DNA from: Gemmatimonadota bacterium
GTDB lineage: Bacteria > Gemmatimonadota > Gemmatimonadetes > Gemmatimonadales > Gemmatimonadaceae
Direction of reading: 5' to 3'
Length of the DNA: 51,344 nt
NCBI GenBank assembly: GCA_947463135.1
Contig: CANHTA010000006.1
Location: 1 to 51,344 of the forward strand
Position 1 is the first letter of the stretch. Every line of letters begins with the position of its first letter. Positions 33,699 through 43,266 of the stretch are shown in pieces. The notes under the pieces were generated by a model. The model was not told where the DNA came from. It did not search any database and worked only from the letters and a program-made list of their open reading frames with translations. Position numbers and translations under genes: made by a program.

Positions 33699-34993
33699 GC
33701 AGCGCGTCGCCCGCGCCATTCCCCCCGGAATCCGCGCCATCCCGCCGACGGGTGGCCATTACGGGGATCGGGTGCGTCACTCCGATCGGGATTGGTGTGG
33801 AGGCGCTGTGGCAGGGACTGCGCGCGGAGCGGTCTGCCGTGGTGGCCGCCACGCGATTCGATGCGTCGATCTACCGTTCGCAGTGTGCAGCGCAGATTGA
33901 CGGCTTCGATGCCACGCAGTGGATTGACGCCAAGCGCGTGAAACGCTTTGACCGCTTCAGCGAGTTTGCGGTGGTGAGCGCGCTCTTGGCGCTACGCGAC
34001 GGCAAGCTCGACGTGGCCAACGAAGACCGTGATCGGGTGGGCGCCATGATGGGCACCGCGCTGGGCGGCGTGGGCTACGCCGAAGCGCAGGCCGCACGCT
34101 TTCTGCACGGCGGTCTGCGCGAGGTTGACGCCACCTTGGCCTTGGCGGTGTTTGGCGGCTCGGCCAGCTGCAACATGGCTATCGAATTCGGTGTATCGGG
34201 GCCCAACTCCACCAACGCCATGAGCTGCGCATCAGGGGCGATGGCGATTGGGGAAGCGTTCCGTCAGATCCGCGATGGCTACGCCGATGTGATGTTAGCC
34301 GGCGGATCGGAAGCGCCACTGGCCACGCTCTGTTTCGGTGCCTTCGCGCTCATTCGCGCCATGTCCACGCGCAACGACGAACCGGCCCGCGCGTCACGGC
34401 CCTTCGACAAAGACCGCGACGGATTCGTGATGGGGGAGGGCGGCGCGGTGTTGCTGCTGGAGGAATGGTCGCACGCGGTGGCGCGCGGTGCGCGCATCTA
34501 CGCAGAGCTTGGCGGCTACGGCACCACCAACGACGCCCATCACATGACGGCGCCGCGCCCCGATGGCACGCAGGCGGCGCGGTGCATGCACAACGCGCTG
34601 CGCGATGCATCGGTGAGCGTGAACGAGGTGGAGTATATCAACGCCCACGGCAGCAGCACGCCGCTGAACGACCCCACCGAAACATTGGCCATCAAGCAGC
34701 TCTTCGGCGACCATGCGTACCGGGTGCCGGTATCCAGCACCAAGGGCTACTACGGTCACGCCCTCGGGGCATCGGGCGCCTTCGAAGCCGCCATCAGCGC
34801 GCTCACGATTGCGCGCGGCTGGATTCCGCCCACGCTGAATCTCGAAACCCCCGACGTGGGCTGCGATTTGGACTACGTGCCGCAGCACGGTCGGGAGCTG
34901 AGCCCGAAGGTGGTGCTGTCAAACAGCTTCGGGTTTGGCGGGATTAATGCGGCGTTGGTGCTGAAACAGGTTGATGAACTGCCAACCGCCTAG
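33695..34993 (+). CDS. Beta-ketoacyl synthase (FabF/KS-alpha type)
   Basis: 432 residues. All catalytic residues of a condensing enzyme are seen: Cys178 in [18 protein letters not shown], His318 in [12 protein letters not shown], Lys350 and His355 in [15 protein letters not shown]. The start [15 protein letters not shown] and end [17 protein letters not shown] are canonical. The active-site context SCASG differs from the TACATG common in housekeeping FabF, and there is no acyl carrier protein, ketoreductase or chain-length factor next to it. It is therefore more likely a specialised ketosynthase of this operon than the fatty-acid enzyme. The last four codons and the stop lie inside repeat copy C, so its natural C-terminus may have been altered. 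Confidence 0.9.
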   Translation: MSSASPAPFPPESAPSRRRVAITGIGCVTPIGIGVEALWQGLRAERSAVVAATRFDASIYRSQCAAQIDGFDATQWIDAKRVKRFDRFSEFAVVSALLALRDGKLDVANEDRDRVGAMMGTALGGVGYAEAQAARFLHGGLREVDATLALAVFGGSASCNMAIEFGVSGPNSTNAMSCASGAMAIGEAFRQIRDGYADVMLAGGSEAPLATLCFGAFALIRAMSTRNDEPARASRPFDKDRDGFVMGEGGAVLLLEEWSHAVARGARIYAELGGYGTTNDAHHMTAPRPDGTQAARCMHNALRDASVSVNEVEYINAHGSSTPLNDPTETLAIKQLFGDHAYRVPVSSTKGYYGHALGASGAFEAAISALTIARGWIPPTLNLETPDVGCDLDYVPQHGRELSPKVVLSNSFGFGGINAALVLKQVDELPTA

Positions 34994-35101
34994 GAAGCAG
35001 GACGGAGGGTGTCAGGGTGGAGGGTGCAGGGAAACGGCGCCGCTGTCCTGCTTCCTCCACCCTGAAGTCCTCCTCCCTGCCGCCTAAGCAGTTGGCAGTT
35101 T
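34977..35101. repeat. Inverted-repeat element, copy C, at the 3' end of the ketosynthase gene
   Basis: A 125-base imperfect palindrome. The left arm starts AACTGCCAACCGCCTAGG and carries GGAGGGTGTCAGGGTGGAGGG. The right arm read in reverse starts AACTGCCAACTGCTTAGG and ends in the same kind of blocks; a GGCGCC-containing centre separates them. The left end supplies the final codons and the TAG stop of the ketosynthase. It sits in the convergent gap with ppa, and may double as a bidirectional transcript end. Confidence 0.75.
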
Positions 35102-35135
35102 CAGTTGGCAGTTTCAGTAAGCAGTTGGCGGTTGC
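35102..35135. repeat. Extra partial copies of the element end
   Basis: Immediately beyond copy C, the end motif CAGTTGGCAGTTT is repeated once more almost perfectly (about 35102-35114), and then in a degenerate form (GCAGTTGGCGGTT, about 35121-35133). These look like a short tandem array of the outer end, perhaps left by slippage or nested insertions. The ppa stop codon follows ten bases later. Confidence 0.6.
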
Positions 35136-35144
35136 CGAACCCGC

Positions 35145-35684
35145 TTACGCACCCTTCAGATACACTTCCGCGTACCGCTCAATCGACCGCTGAATCACCT
35201 TGAACGCCACCTCGCTCTTCTCCCAGCCCTGAATCTCGACGCGCTTTCCTTCGAGGTCCTTGTAGATGCCGAAGAAGTGCTCGATCTCCTTGAGGTAGTG
35301 CGCCGGCATGTCGGCGATGTCGTAGATGTCGTTGTGATACGGATCGTCGCTGGGCACGGCGAGGATTTTTTCGTCGGGCTCACCCTTGTCGAGCATCTTC
35401 AACACGCCAATCGGTCGGCAGGTAATCTGGCAACCGGGAAAGGTGGGCTCGTTAATGCGCACCAGAATGTCGAGGGGATCGTTGTCCTCGTGCAGCGTGC
35501 GCGGAATGAAGCCGTAATCGCCCGGATAATGCACGGCCGAATAGAGCACGCGATCGAGCTTGAACTGTCCGGATTCTTTGTCGAGCTCGTACTTGTTGCG
35601 CGAGCCGGCGGGAATTTCGATAATCGCGGTAACCAATTCCGGCGCGTGGGGGCCGGGGGGCATGTCGCGCCAGGGATTGTGCAT
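35145..35684 (-). CDS. ppa: Inorganic pyrophosphatase (family I)
   Basis: 179 residues, the usual bacterial length. Active-site residues are in IIEIPAGSRNKYELDKESG, the hallmark DYGFIPRTLHEDNDPLDILV (the DxDPxD metal-binding site) and VPSDDPYHNDIYD. It hydrolyses pyrophosphate in the cytoplasm and pulls biosynthetic reactions forward. It lies 30 bases downstream of hemB on the same strand and is probably the last gene of the ccm-hem unit. It converges on the ketosynthase gene across repeat copy C. Confidence 0.95.
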   Translation of the reverse strand: MHNPWRDMPPGPHAPELVTAIIEIPAGSRNKYELDKESGQFKLDRVLYSAVHYPGDYGFIPRTLHEDNDPLDILVRINEPTFPGCQITCRPIGVLKMLDKGEPDEKILAVPSDDPYHNDIYDIADMPAHYLKEIEHFFGIYKDLEGKRVEIQGWEKSEVAFKVIQRSIERYAEVYLKGA

Positions 35685-35714
35685 GTCCGAGAATGAAGTA
35701 GGAAGTCGGCGGGT

Positions 35715-36686
35715 TCAGCGGGTCCGCAGAGCTGCGGCCGCTTCCAGCGCAAAGTAGGTGATCGTCATGTCGGCGCCGGCACGGGCGATCGCCACCAGCG
35801 ATTCCATCATCGCGCGATCGCCGTCGATCCAGCCACGTTCGGCCGCCGCCTTGATCATGGAGTACTCGCCGCTCACCTGGTACGCCGCCAGCGGCATCTG
35901 CGTTTCGCGCTTCACGGCGGCGATGATGTCGAGATAGGCGCCGGCCGGCTTCACCATGAGGATATCGGCGCCTTCGTCCACATCGAGCTTCACCTCGCGC
36001 AGCGCTTCGCGGCCGTTGGCGGGATCCATTTGGTAGCTGCGCCGATCGCCAAAGGCCGGCGTGGACTCGGCGGCTTCGCGGAACGGGCCGTAGAACGCCG
36101 ACGCATACTTCGCGGCGTAGCTCATGATCGGCGTCTGCGCGAAGCCGGCCGCATCGAGCGCTTGGCGCATGTGCCCGATGCGCAGGTCCATCATGTCGCT
36201 GGGCGCCACGATGTCGGCACCGGCTTCAGCGTGCGCCAGCGCTTCACGCGACAGCAGCTCCAGCGTGGCGTCATTGTCCACCTCGCCCGACGACGTGAGC
36301 AAGCCGCAGTGCCCGTGATCGGTGTACTCGCACATGCACACGTCGGTCACCACTACGAGATGCGGGAACTCGCGCTTCACCGCACGCACCGCAGCGGGCA
36401 CCGGCCCCTGCGGATCCCACGCCGACGAACCCGTGGCATCCTTGGTGTCGGGAATGCCGAAGAGCAGAATGCCACCGATCTGCGCCGCCACCGCTTTCTC
36501 GGCGTCGCGCAGCATCTCGTCCACGGAGGTTTGCGACACGCCGGGCATGGAGCCGATCGGCGCGCGCACGCCGGTGCCCGAGCGCACGAACAATGGCCAA
36601 ATGAACTGCGACGGGTCGAGGCGCGTTTCGCGCACCATGCGACGAAGCGCCTCCGTGCGACGCAAGCGACGCATGCGCATCGGCAT
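35715..36686 (-). CDS. hemB: Delta-aminolevulinic acid dehydratase (porphobilinogen synthase)
   Basis: 323 residues. The zinc-binding cysteines are present in [14 protein letters not shown], so this is a zinc-type enzyme. The Schiff-base lysines are in [14 protein letters not shown] and in [14 protein letters not shown]. The enzyme joins two aminolevulinate molecules into porphobilinogen, the second common step of tetrapyrrole synthesis. ATG 36686 overlaps the hemC stop (TAATG), so the two are translationally coupled. The N-terminus [20 protein letters not shown] is typical. Confidence 0.96.
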   Translation of the reverse strand: MPMRMRRLRRTEALRRMVRETRLDPSQFIWPLFVRSGTGVRAPIGSMPGVSQTSVDEMLRDAEKAVAAQIGGILLFGIPDTKDATGSSAWDPQGPVPAAVRAVKREFPHLVVVTDVCMCEYTDHGHCGLLTSSGEVDNDATLELLSREALAHAEAGADIVAPSDMMDLRIGHMRQALDAAGFAQTPIMSYAAKYASAFYGPFREAAESTPAFGDRRSYQMDPANGREALREVKLDVDEGADILMVKPAGAYLDIIAAVKRETQMPLAAYQVSGEYSMIKAAAERGWIDGDRAMMESLVAIARAGADMTITYFALEAAAALRTR

Positions 36687-37690
36687 TACTCGGCTCCCGG
36701 GGTGGTCGCTTTATCGGCCGCCTTTTCGGCCGCCCGCGCGGCGGCCGTTGCCGCCAGCTCTTCACGCAGTTCCTCGAGAATGCCGGCACCGCCAGCGGCG
36801 TGCAGCTGCCGCGCCAGTTCACGGCCGCTCGACGCCGGATCGGCGGCGTTGATCGGCAACCCGCCGCGCACCACCGACACGCCGTCGATCGACGCGATGA
36901 TGCCGTGCAGCATCGGCCCGTACTGCGCTTCGTACGTGGTGCACGCACCGATCGGCACCTGACAGCCACCCTCGAGCGCGCCCAGCAGCGCCCGTTCCGC
37001 CGTGACGGCTGCGCGCGTGTGGGCATGATCGAGCGTGGCCAGAATCGCCGTCATGCGCTCGTCGTGGGCACGCGCCTGCACGGCAATGGCGCCCTGCCCC
37101 GGCGCCGAGATCCAGTCGGGCGGATCCATGAACGCCACGATGCGATCGCCAAGCCCGAGACGGCGCAAACCGGCGGCGGCCAGCAGCGCCGCGTCCACTT
37201 CACCGGCGTCGATCTTGCGCAAGCGCGTGCCCACGTTGCCCCGCAGTTCGCGCACATCGAAGTCGGGGCGCAGCGCGCGCAATTGCGCACGACGTCGCAG
37301 CGACGACGTGCCAACCTTCGCGCCCTTCGGCAAATCCAGCAGCGTGCGCGCGGTGGTGTTGGGACCAACCACCAACGCATCGCGCGGATCTTCGCGCTCG
37401 AGCAACGCCACGATGGTGAGCCCCTCGGGATCGGCCGTGGGCAGATCCTTGAGCGAGTGCACAGCGCAATCGGTCCGACCGGCAATCAGGTCGGCTTCGA
37501 GTTCGGCGGTGAATAGCCCCTTCTCACCGATGGCATTGAGCGGGCGATCGAGAATGCGATCGCCGATGGTCGTGTACTCCACGAGTTCGCTCGCTACCCC
37601 GCGTTCGGCCAGCGCGGCAGCGACCTGGCGCGCCTGACGCAGCGCCAACTCTGAGGAACGGGTTCCGATGCGGACGACAAGATCAGTCAT
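36686..37690 (-). CDS. hemC: Porphobilinogen deaminase (hydroxymethylbilane synthase)
   Basis: 334 residues. It begins with [16 protein letters not shown], and the catalytic Asp is in HSLKDLPT. The loop [11 protein letters not shown] and the dipyrromethane cofactor cysteine in [10 protein letters not shown] (about residue 243) are intact. It polymerises four porphobilinogens into hydroxymethylbilane. A charged Ala/Lys-rich tail of about 25 residues ([15 protein letters not shown]) extends beyond the usual end. It lies 63 bases after hemD and overlaps hemB. Confidence 0.96.
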   Translation of the reverse strand: MTDLVVRIGTRSSELALRQARQVAAALAERGVASELVEYTTIGDRILDRPLNAIGEKGLFTAELEADLIAGRTDCAVHSLKDLPTADPEGLTIVALLEREDPRDALVVGPNTTARTLLDLPKGAKVGTSSLRRRAQLRALRPDFDVRELRGNVGTRLRKIDAGEVDAALLAAAGLRRLGLGDRIVAFMDPPDWISAPGQGAIAVQARAHDERMTAILATLDHAHTRAAVTAERALLGALEGGCQVPIGACTTYEAQYGPMLHGIIASIDGVSVVRGGLPINAADPASSGRELARQLHAAGGAGILEELREELAATAAARAAEKAADKATTPGAE

Positions 37691-37753
37691 CCTACAACTT
37701 ATTGTGGCGACCGCAGATTCAGTTAGTCCCTGCCACCGCGGATGATGAGGCCC

Positions 37754-38554
37754 TCAGCCCCCGCAAGCCTTCACAATGCTGATCACCCACCCCTCCATCG
37801 TGGCCGCGCCCGATTCCACCTTCACCGGAAAGCCGGCCACCCTGGCCGCGCGCGCTGTCACGGGCCCGATGCAAGCCACCGGCAGTCGCCCGGCATGCTC
37901 CGGCGGCAGCGCATCCAGCAGCGCATCCACCGCGCTCGGTGCCGCCACCGTGACCAGATCGATCTCCCCCGACTTCACCAGCGCACGCACGCGGGCCTGC
38001 CCCTCGGGATCGGGGGCGCTGCGATAGGCCGGCACGCTCTCCACCACCGCACCCAGCGCCCGCAGGCCGTCGGGCAATACGTCGCGGGCGGCCGCGGCAC
38101 ACGGGTACAGCATGCGGGCCCCCTCAATATCCGAACGCGACGCCATGGCATCGAGCATCCCCACCGCCTGCGCGTTCTCGGGGTGCACCGTGGGGGTTCG
38201 CCAGCCACACTTCTCGGCCGCCGCGGCGGTGGCCACGCCCACCACGGCCAATCGACGCGTGGCCATGGCGGCCTCGGCGCCACGCTCGGCCACCACGCGG
38301 GCCAGGTGCTCAACCGCGTTCACGCTGGTGAGCAGCACCCAATCGAATTCAACGAGACGACGCACGGCGTCGTGCAGCGGCGCCAGGTCGAGCGTTTCAA
38401 TGCGGGTGAGCGGGACTTCGTGCACCGTGGCCCCCTTCGCCCGCAGGGCGGCGGCGAGCGGCGACCCGCGCTCACCGGCCCGCGTGACGGCGATCCGTAC
38501 GCCAAGCAGCGGCTGCGGCTCGGGGGCGCGGGCCGGCATCCGGGCCATGATCAT
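37754..38554 (-). CDS. hemD: Uroporphyrinogen-III synthase
   Basis: 266 residues from ATG 38554, seven bases after the ccmD stop; the frame continues upstream to 38734 but overlaps ccmD and is not protein-like there. The two-domain HemD pattern is visible: LLGVRIAVTRAGERGSPLA at the start, FDWVLLTSVNAVEHLARVV, then IDLVTVAAPSAVDALLDAL and PVACIGPVTARAARVAGF in the second half. It closes and inverts ring D of hydroxymethylbilane. HemD is poorly conserved in general, so its place between ccmD and hemC supports the call. Confidence 0.9.
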   Translation of the reverse strand: MIMARMPARAPEPQPLLGVRIAVTRAGERGSPLAAALRAKGATVHEVPLTRIETLDLAPLHDAVRRLVEFDWVLLTSVNAVEHLARVVAERGAEAAMATRRLAVVGVATAAAAEKCGWRTPTVHPENAQAVGMLDAMASRSDIEGARMLYPCAAAARDVLPDGLRALGAVVESVPAYRSAPDPEGQARVRALVKSGEIDLVTVAAPSAVDALLDALPPEHAGRLPVACIGPVTARAARVAGFPVKVESGAATMEGWVISIVKACGG

Positions 38555-38561
38555 CGAACGC

Positions 38562-38753
38562 TCAGCGCGCTTTCCGGGCCCGCGCCATGCGACGGAGCAA
38601 CAGCACGATGTAGCCCACGTACGCCGCCGCCGTGACCGCGTAGCCCGCCCACATGTACCCACTGCTGTCGGGCGGCCCTCCCGCCTTGGGCACGTAGGCC
38701 ACCGTGCCGGCGGTGTCTTGCACCATGCCCGCATTGACCACCGTGCGCACCAT
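38562..38753 (-). CDS. ccmD: Small haem exporter component CcmD-like
   Basis: 63 residues from ATG 38753 (GTG 38756 overlapping the ccmC stop is equally possible). One membrane helix, with GYMWAGYAVTAAAYVGYIVLL, is followed by a basic tail LLRRMARARKAR, the standard CcmD layout. CcmD helps CcmABC release haem-loaded CcmE during cytochrome c maturation. The N-terminal 30 residues are longer than in many CcmD proteins. The position directly after ccmC makes the assignment solid despite the short length. Confidence 0.8.
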   Translation of the reverse strand: MVRTVVNAGMVQDTAGTVAYVPKAGGPPDSSGYMWAGYAVTAAAYVGYIVLLLRRMARARKAR

Positions 38754-39469
38754 CACGCGGCCTCCATCGCCGCACGCGCATCACGCAGCGTAGCCCATCG
38801 ATACCGCAGTCGAAGGAGGGCGAGAAAGAGCAGCGTGAAGGACAACATTGCGATTCCGAGAGTCATTAGCATTACCGGTGGAAGTTTGGGCTTGACCGGG
38901 GCTAACACGATGGCCTCAGGGTGCATACCTCGGAAGAGCTTCACCGTAAGGTGAATAAACGGCACCAGGAGCGCCGCCAGCGTGCCCATCACCGCCGACA
39001 ACCGGGCGCGCAGTTCGATCGACTCCACGCCACTACGCAGCACCAGGTACGCCATGACCAAGAGCCAGAGAAACAGCGTGCTCGTGATCCGGGCATCCCA
39101 CACCCACCACGTGCCCCAGCTGGAGCGCGCCCACACCGGACCAGTCACGAGCACGATGCCCATGAACACCAGCCCCACCTCGGCTGCTGACTCGGCCAGT
39201 CGATCGAGTCGCTCGTCCTTAATCCACAGGTACATGATGCTGCAGATAAAAAGCAATCCGCAGCAGAAATACATGCCGATGATCGCCGCCGGCACGTGCA
39301 CATAAAAAATCTTCTGCGCCGCCCCCAGCATGGCATCGATAGGGGTGAAGAACAGCGCGCGCACACACGCCGCGATCACCGCCACCATCGCGATGGCGAG
39401 GAACGCATCAAACCCCTTCGGCTCCGGCAACGCGGCCGGACGCGGGACAGCAGACGACACCGACGACAT
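38753..39469 (-). CDS. ccmC: Haem exporter protein CcmC
   Basis: 238 residues with six membrane helices. The tryptophan-rich haem-handling motif is intact as WARSSWGTWWVWDARITS. The two flanking conserved histidines are in KIFYVHVPAA and in PFIHLTVKLFRGMH. CcmC presents haem on the periplasmic side to the chaperone CcmE. ATG 39469 is two bases after the ccmB stop. ccmE, ccmF and ccmH are not in the window. Confidence 0.94.
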   Translation of the reverse strand: MSSVSSAVPRPAALPEPKGFDAFLAIAMVAVIAACVRALFFTPIDAMLGAAQKIFYVHVPAAIIGMYFCCGLLFICSIMYLWIKDERLDRLAESAAEVGLVFMGIVLVTGPVWARSSWGTWWVWDARITSTLFLWLLVMAYLVLRSGVESIELRARLSAVMGTLAALLVPFIHLTVKLFRGMHPEAIVLAPVKPKLPPVMLMTLGIAMLSFTLLFLALLRLRYRWATLRDARAAMEAA

Positions 39470-39471
39470 AC

Positions 39472-40185
39472 CTACTCCTCAATGGTGAACGGAAACACCA
39501 CGATGCACGCCGACACGAAGACGAGATCGAACGCGAGCAACACCTTCAGCCACGCCATGCCATCACTGATCGGCTGACCACGCAACACCACCGCGGTCGC
39601 CTGCGCCGCGGGAATCACCAGCGGCACAAAAAACGGGAGCGTCATCATGGGCAGCAACAGCTCGGCCAACCGCGTATTGGACGCAATCGCCGCGAACAGC
39701 GTCCCGACCGCCGACAGCCCGATGGAGGCCAACAGCACGATGCCCACGATGATCCACCACGCCGGACCGACGGAAAGATCGAAGAAGAGCGCCACGGCGG
39801 GAAGCGCTAACGCCTGAACGCACAGCACGAACACGAGGTTCGCGATGACCTTGCCGGTAAAGATGGCCTCACGCGACACTTGCGACGCCAGTAGGCCGTC
39901 ATAGGCCCGTTCGGCCAGCTCCAGCCCGAAGGAGCGGTTAAGCCCCAGCAGTCCGGAAAAGGTGAAGATCACCCAGAGTACACCCGGCGCGAGGTCCATG
40001 GCCGGAATGGCCGTGGGATCCCACGAGAAACGGAAGATCACCACCGCCAGCACCGCAAAGACGGTGGCCGCCAGAAAGGCGCTCCGGGTGCGGAACTCGA
40101 TGAGCAGGTCTTTCCGGGCAATCCGCCACGCGTCGGCCAGATACGACGGCGCCGTATGGGTTGCCCCCCCCTGCACCGCGCTCAC
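39472..40185 (-). CDS. ccmB: Haem exporter permease CcmB
   Basis: 237 residues from GTG 40185, overlapping the ccmA stop (GTGA). Six membrane helices are visible. The N-terminal AWRIARKDLLIEFRTRSAFLAATVF and the conserved FSGLLGLNRSFGLELAERAYDGLL and PMMTLPFFVPLVIPAAQAT stretches are diagnostic. Together with CcmA it forms an ABC transporter whose ATP use frees holo-CcmE from CcmCD. Confidence 0.94.
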   Translation of the reverse strand: MSAVQGGATHTAPSYLADAWRIARKDLLIEFRTRSAFLAATVFAVLAVVIFRFSWDPTAIPAMDLAPGVLWVIFTFSGLLGLNRSFGLELAERAYDGLLASQVSREAIFTGKVIANLVFVLCVQALALPAVALFFDLSVGPAWWIIVGIVLLASIGLSAVGTLFAAIASNTRLAELLLPMMTLPFFVPLVIPAAQATAVVLRGQPISDGMAWLKVLLAFDLVFVSACIVVFPFTIEE

Positions 40186-40952
40186 GCCAGCCCCTCGTGC
40201 ACGAGCGCGCGGTACTTCGCCTGATATCCCGGCACATCGAAGCCCGACGCCGGCACGGGCTGCTCGTCCACAAACCGGCCGCTCTGCATGATGGCCGACT
40301 GGGTGGCCAGCGCGAGTCCCTCACTGAGATTGTGCGTGACCAGCACCAGCGTGGCGCCATTGGCCTTGAGCGCGCCCAGGGCATCGGTGAGGGCCTGCGC
40401 GCCGGTTTCGTCGAGCCCGGTGTACGGCTCGTCCAGCAGCACCAGCTGCGGCCCATGCACCAGCGCGCGCGCAATCGACACGCGCTGCTGCAGCCCGCGA
40501 CTGAGAAAGCGCACCGCCATGTCGCCGCGATCGAGCACCCTGAGCTGGGTGAGTACGCGTGTGGTGGCGTCGTCGGCGGCGATCACGCCCTGACATTCGG
40601 CGGCAAAGCGCACGTTCTCGCGCACCGTGAGTGCCGGATACAGCATGGCGTGATGCGAGATCAGCCCCACCAGGCGACGCGTTTCGGCAGCACCCGGAAG
40701 CGGCTGGCCATGCAGCCGGGTGGTCCCGGCCGACGGCTTGAGCAGCCCGCCCAGCAGGCGCAACAGCGTGGTTTTGCCGGCGCCATTGGGGCCAAAGAGC
40801 GCCAGACAGGCGCCTTCATGCAGCGTGAGCGACACCCCGTTTACGGCGCGCCGGCCGCCAAAAGCGCGCACCAGCGCCTCGGCCGTGAGGGCCGGTCCGC
40901 GCGCGGAAGCGGACGCGACACCGGTGGCACCTGTTTCGTGGGGTGACTGCAT
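40182..40952 (-). CDS. ccmA: Haem exporter ATPase CcmA
   Basis: 256 residues. Walker A is GPNGAGKTT, the signature is LSRGLQQRVSIARAL (the LSRG form usual for CcmA), Walker B is LVLLDEPYTGLD, and the switch histidine is in LVLVTHNLSE. It is the first gene of the ccmABCD-hemDCB-ppa unit and is divergent from acs, with 112 bases between the two start codons; both promoters should lie there. The C-terminal tail ends inside the ccmB start. Confidence 0.93.
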   Translation of the reverse strand: MQSPHETGATGVASASARGPALTAEALVRAFGGRRAVNGVSLTLHEGACLALFGPNGAGKTTLLRLLGGLLKPSAGTTRLHGQPLPGAAETRRLVGLISHHAMLYPALTVRENVRFAAECQGVIAADDATTRVLTQLRVLDRGDMAVRFLSRGLQQRVSIARALVHGPQLVLLDEPYTGLDETGAQALTDALGALKANGATLVLVTHNLSEGLALATQSAIMQSGRFVDEQPVPASGFDVPGYQAKYRALVHEGLA

Positions 40953-41064
40953 CGCTCTACATTAGCAGGACACGCGGTTGCTCGCGACACGCGAGCGACG
41001 GCGATCCACGCACGCCCCCGTCGGACACCCCACTGCGCCGGTTCGTACCGGATACCAGGTCTCC

Positions 41065-43029
41065 ATGAGCGATATCGACGTCCTCCTGCAGGAAACGCGC
41101 TCCTTCCCCTCGCCCGCCGCCTTCCGCGCCACGGCCCGCGTACACGATTCGCGCCTGCACGACGACGCCGCGATGGACCCGGTGAGTTTCTGGGCGCGCG
41201 AAGCCGGCGAACTCACCTGGAGCAAGCCGTGGGATACGGTGCTTGAATGGACGCCGCCGCACGCCAAGTGGTTCCAGGGTGGGCAGCTCAACGCGTCAGT
41301 GAATTGCGTGGATCGCCACATTCATGGTCCGCGTCGCAATAAGGCCGCGATTATCTGGGAAGGTGAACCCGGCGACCGCCGCACCTACACGTACTGGGAC
41401 CTGTACCGCGAAGTGAATCTCGCGGCCAACATGCTCAAGCAGCTGGGCGTGGTGAAGGGCGATCGCGTGGCGATCTATCTGCCGATGATTCCCGAAGCCG
41501 TCATCGCGATGCTCGCCTGCGCGCGCATCGGCGCCGTGCACACGGTGGTGTTTGGCGGCTTCTCACCTGAGTCGCTGCGCGACCGCATTAACGACTGCGG
41601 CTGCAAGGTGCTCATCACCGCCGACGGCGGCTATCGTCGCGGACAGGTTGTGCCGCTCAAGCGCAACGCTGACGAAGCGGTGAAACAGTGCCCCACCATC
41701 GAGCACATGCTGGTGGTGATGCGCCGTCGCAGCGGCGTGGGCGACGAAACATTCGCCGAGATGCAAGACGGTCGCGATCACTGGTGGCATCGCCTGAAGC
41801 GGCAGGTGCCGAAGTATTGCGAGCCCGAGGTGATGGACGCCGAAGACCTGCTGTTCATCTTGTACACGTCGGGGACGACGGGAAAGCCCAAGGGCATCGT
41901 CCACACCACCGGCGGCTACCTCACCGGCGCGGCGAGCACCACCAAGTACGTGTTCGACCTGAAAGAAGACGACGTGTACTGGTGCACCGCCGATATCGGC
42001 TGGATCACCGGGCATTCGTATCTGGTGTATGGCCCGCTGGCGAATGGTGCCACGCAGGTGGTGTACGAAGGCGCGCCCGACTGGCCCGACAAGGATCGCT
42101 TCTGGCAGATCTGCGAGCGGTACGGGGTGTCGATTTTCTACACGGCCCCCACGGCCATTCGCGCCTTCATGAAGTGGGGTACGCCGTACGTCGAGAAGCA
42201 CGATCTCTCGCAGCTTCGTTTGCTCGGGTCGGTGGGTGAGCCGATCAATCCCGAAGCGTGGATGTGGTACCACAAGCACATCGGCCAGGAGCGGTGTCCG
42301 ATCGTGGACACGTGGTGGCAAACGGAGACGGGCGCGATCATGATCACGCCGCTGCCCGGTGTTACCGCCACCAAACCGGGCTCAGCCACCACGCCCTTCC
42401 CCGGCATCAAGACCGCGCTGCTCGACACCGCCGGCAACGAGATCGGCGTGGGCGGTGGTCTGCTGGCGATCACGCATCCGTGGCCGAGCATGCTGCGCAC
42501 CATCTGGGGCGACGACGCGCGCTATGTGGACACGTATTTCACCAAGTGGCCGGGGCGGCCCGACCTGTACTTCCCCGGAGACGGCGCCAAGCGCGACGAG
42601 GACGGCTACCTGTGGATTTTAGGGCGCGTGGACGACGTGTTGAATGTGGCGGGGCATCGCATTGGCACGATGGAAGTGGAGAGCGCGCTGGTGGATCACC
42701 CCGCGGTGGCCGAGGCGGCGGTGGTGGGCAAGGCGCACGAGATCAAGGGTCAGGCGATCGCGGCGTTCGTGTCGCTGCGCGCCGGCTTCACGCCGAGCGG
42801 CAGCCTGCGCGACGAGCTGCGCGAGCATGTGGCGATGAAGATCGGCGCGTTGGCGCGCCCCGACGACATTCTGTTCAGCGCGGATCTGCCGAAAACGCGT
42901 TCGGGCAAGATTATGCGTCGCCTGCTGCGCGACATCGCGGAAGGTCGCGCGCTTGGTGACACCACGACGCTGGCCGATCCTTCCGTGGTGGCTGCTTTGA
43001 AGGACCAGTATGAGGCGCAGGAGTCCTGA
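41065..43029 (+). CDS. acs: Acetyl-CoA synthetase (acetate-CoA ligase)
   Basis: 654 residues from ATG 41065 with AGG upstream; the in-frame extension to 40978 is not protein-like. The adenylate-forming motifs are complete: [19 protein letters not shown], the aromatic-rich [12 protein letters not shown], the hinge region [18 protein letters not shown] and the catalytic lysine in [11 protein letters not shown]. That lysine is the usual site of regulatory acetylation. The W in the acetate pocket (WWQTE) fits acetate rather than longer acids. It activates acetate to acetyl-CoA in the cytoplasm. The following 237 bases are very GC-rich and hold no gene that I can support. Confidence 0.95.
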   Translation: MSDIDVLLQETRSFPSPAAFRATARVHDSRLHDDAAMDPVSFWAREAGELTWSKPWDTVLEWTPPHAKWFQGGQLNASVNCVDRHIHGPRRNKAAIIWEGEPGDRRTYTYWDLYREVNLAANMLKQLGVVKGDRVAIYLPMIPEAVIAMLACARIGAVHTVVFGGFSPESLRDRINDCGCKVLITADGGYRRGQVVPLKRNADEAVKQCPTIEHMLVVMRRRSGVGDETFAEMQDGRDHWWHRLKRQVPKYCEPEVMDAEDLLFILYTSGTTGKPKGIVHTTGGYLTGAASTTKYVFDLKEDDVYWCTADIGWITGHSYLVYGPLANGATQVVYEGAPDWPDKDRFWQICERYGVSIFYTAPTAIRAFMKWGTPYVEKHDLSQLRLLGSVGEPINPEAWMWYHKHIGQERCPIVDTWWQTETGAIMITPLPGVTATKPGSATTPFPGIKTALLDTAGNEIGVGGGLLAITHPWPSMLRTIWGDDARYVDTYFTKWPGRPDLYFPGDGAKRDEDGYLWILGRVDDVLNVAGHRIGTMEVESALVDHPAVAEAAVVGKAHEIKGQAIAAFVSLRAGFTPSGSLRDELREHVAMKIGALARPDDILFSADLPKTRSGKIMRRLLRDIAEGRALGDTTTLADPSVVAALKDQYEAQES

Positions 43030-43266
43030 GTAACTGCGCTGGTGTGCGGGAACGCCCGGGCCGCTCCGGGTCGATCCCGTTCGCCGCTTACTGCGGGGGG
43101 ACGGGGGGTCGGAGCGCCGCGCGGGTGAGGGGCGGCCCCCCGCAGAGATCGGCTCACGGGACGCCCGTCGCGCCCGGGCTCGCGCCGGTGCGGGGGGCGA
43201 TCTCAGCCCAAAGGTCATCAGGCACGAGATTCGCACAGGCAGGTATCGTGGCCCAGGGTGCGAAAC

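Noticed and set aside
43030-43266. Possible regulatory RNA or terminator in the GC-rich gap after acs
   Set aside because: A short CCCGG/CCGGG stem can be drawn, but there is no T-run and no conserved riboswitch pattern that I recognise.
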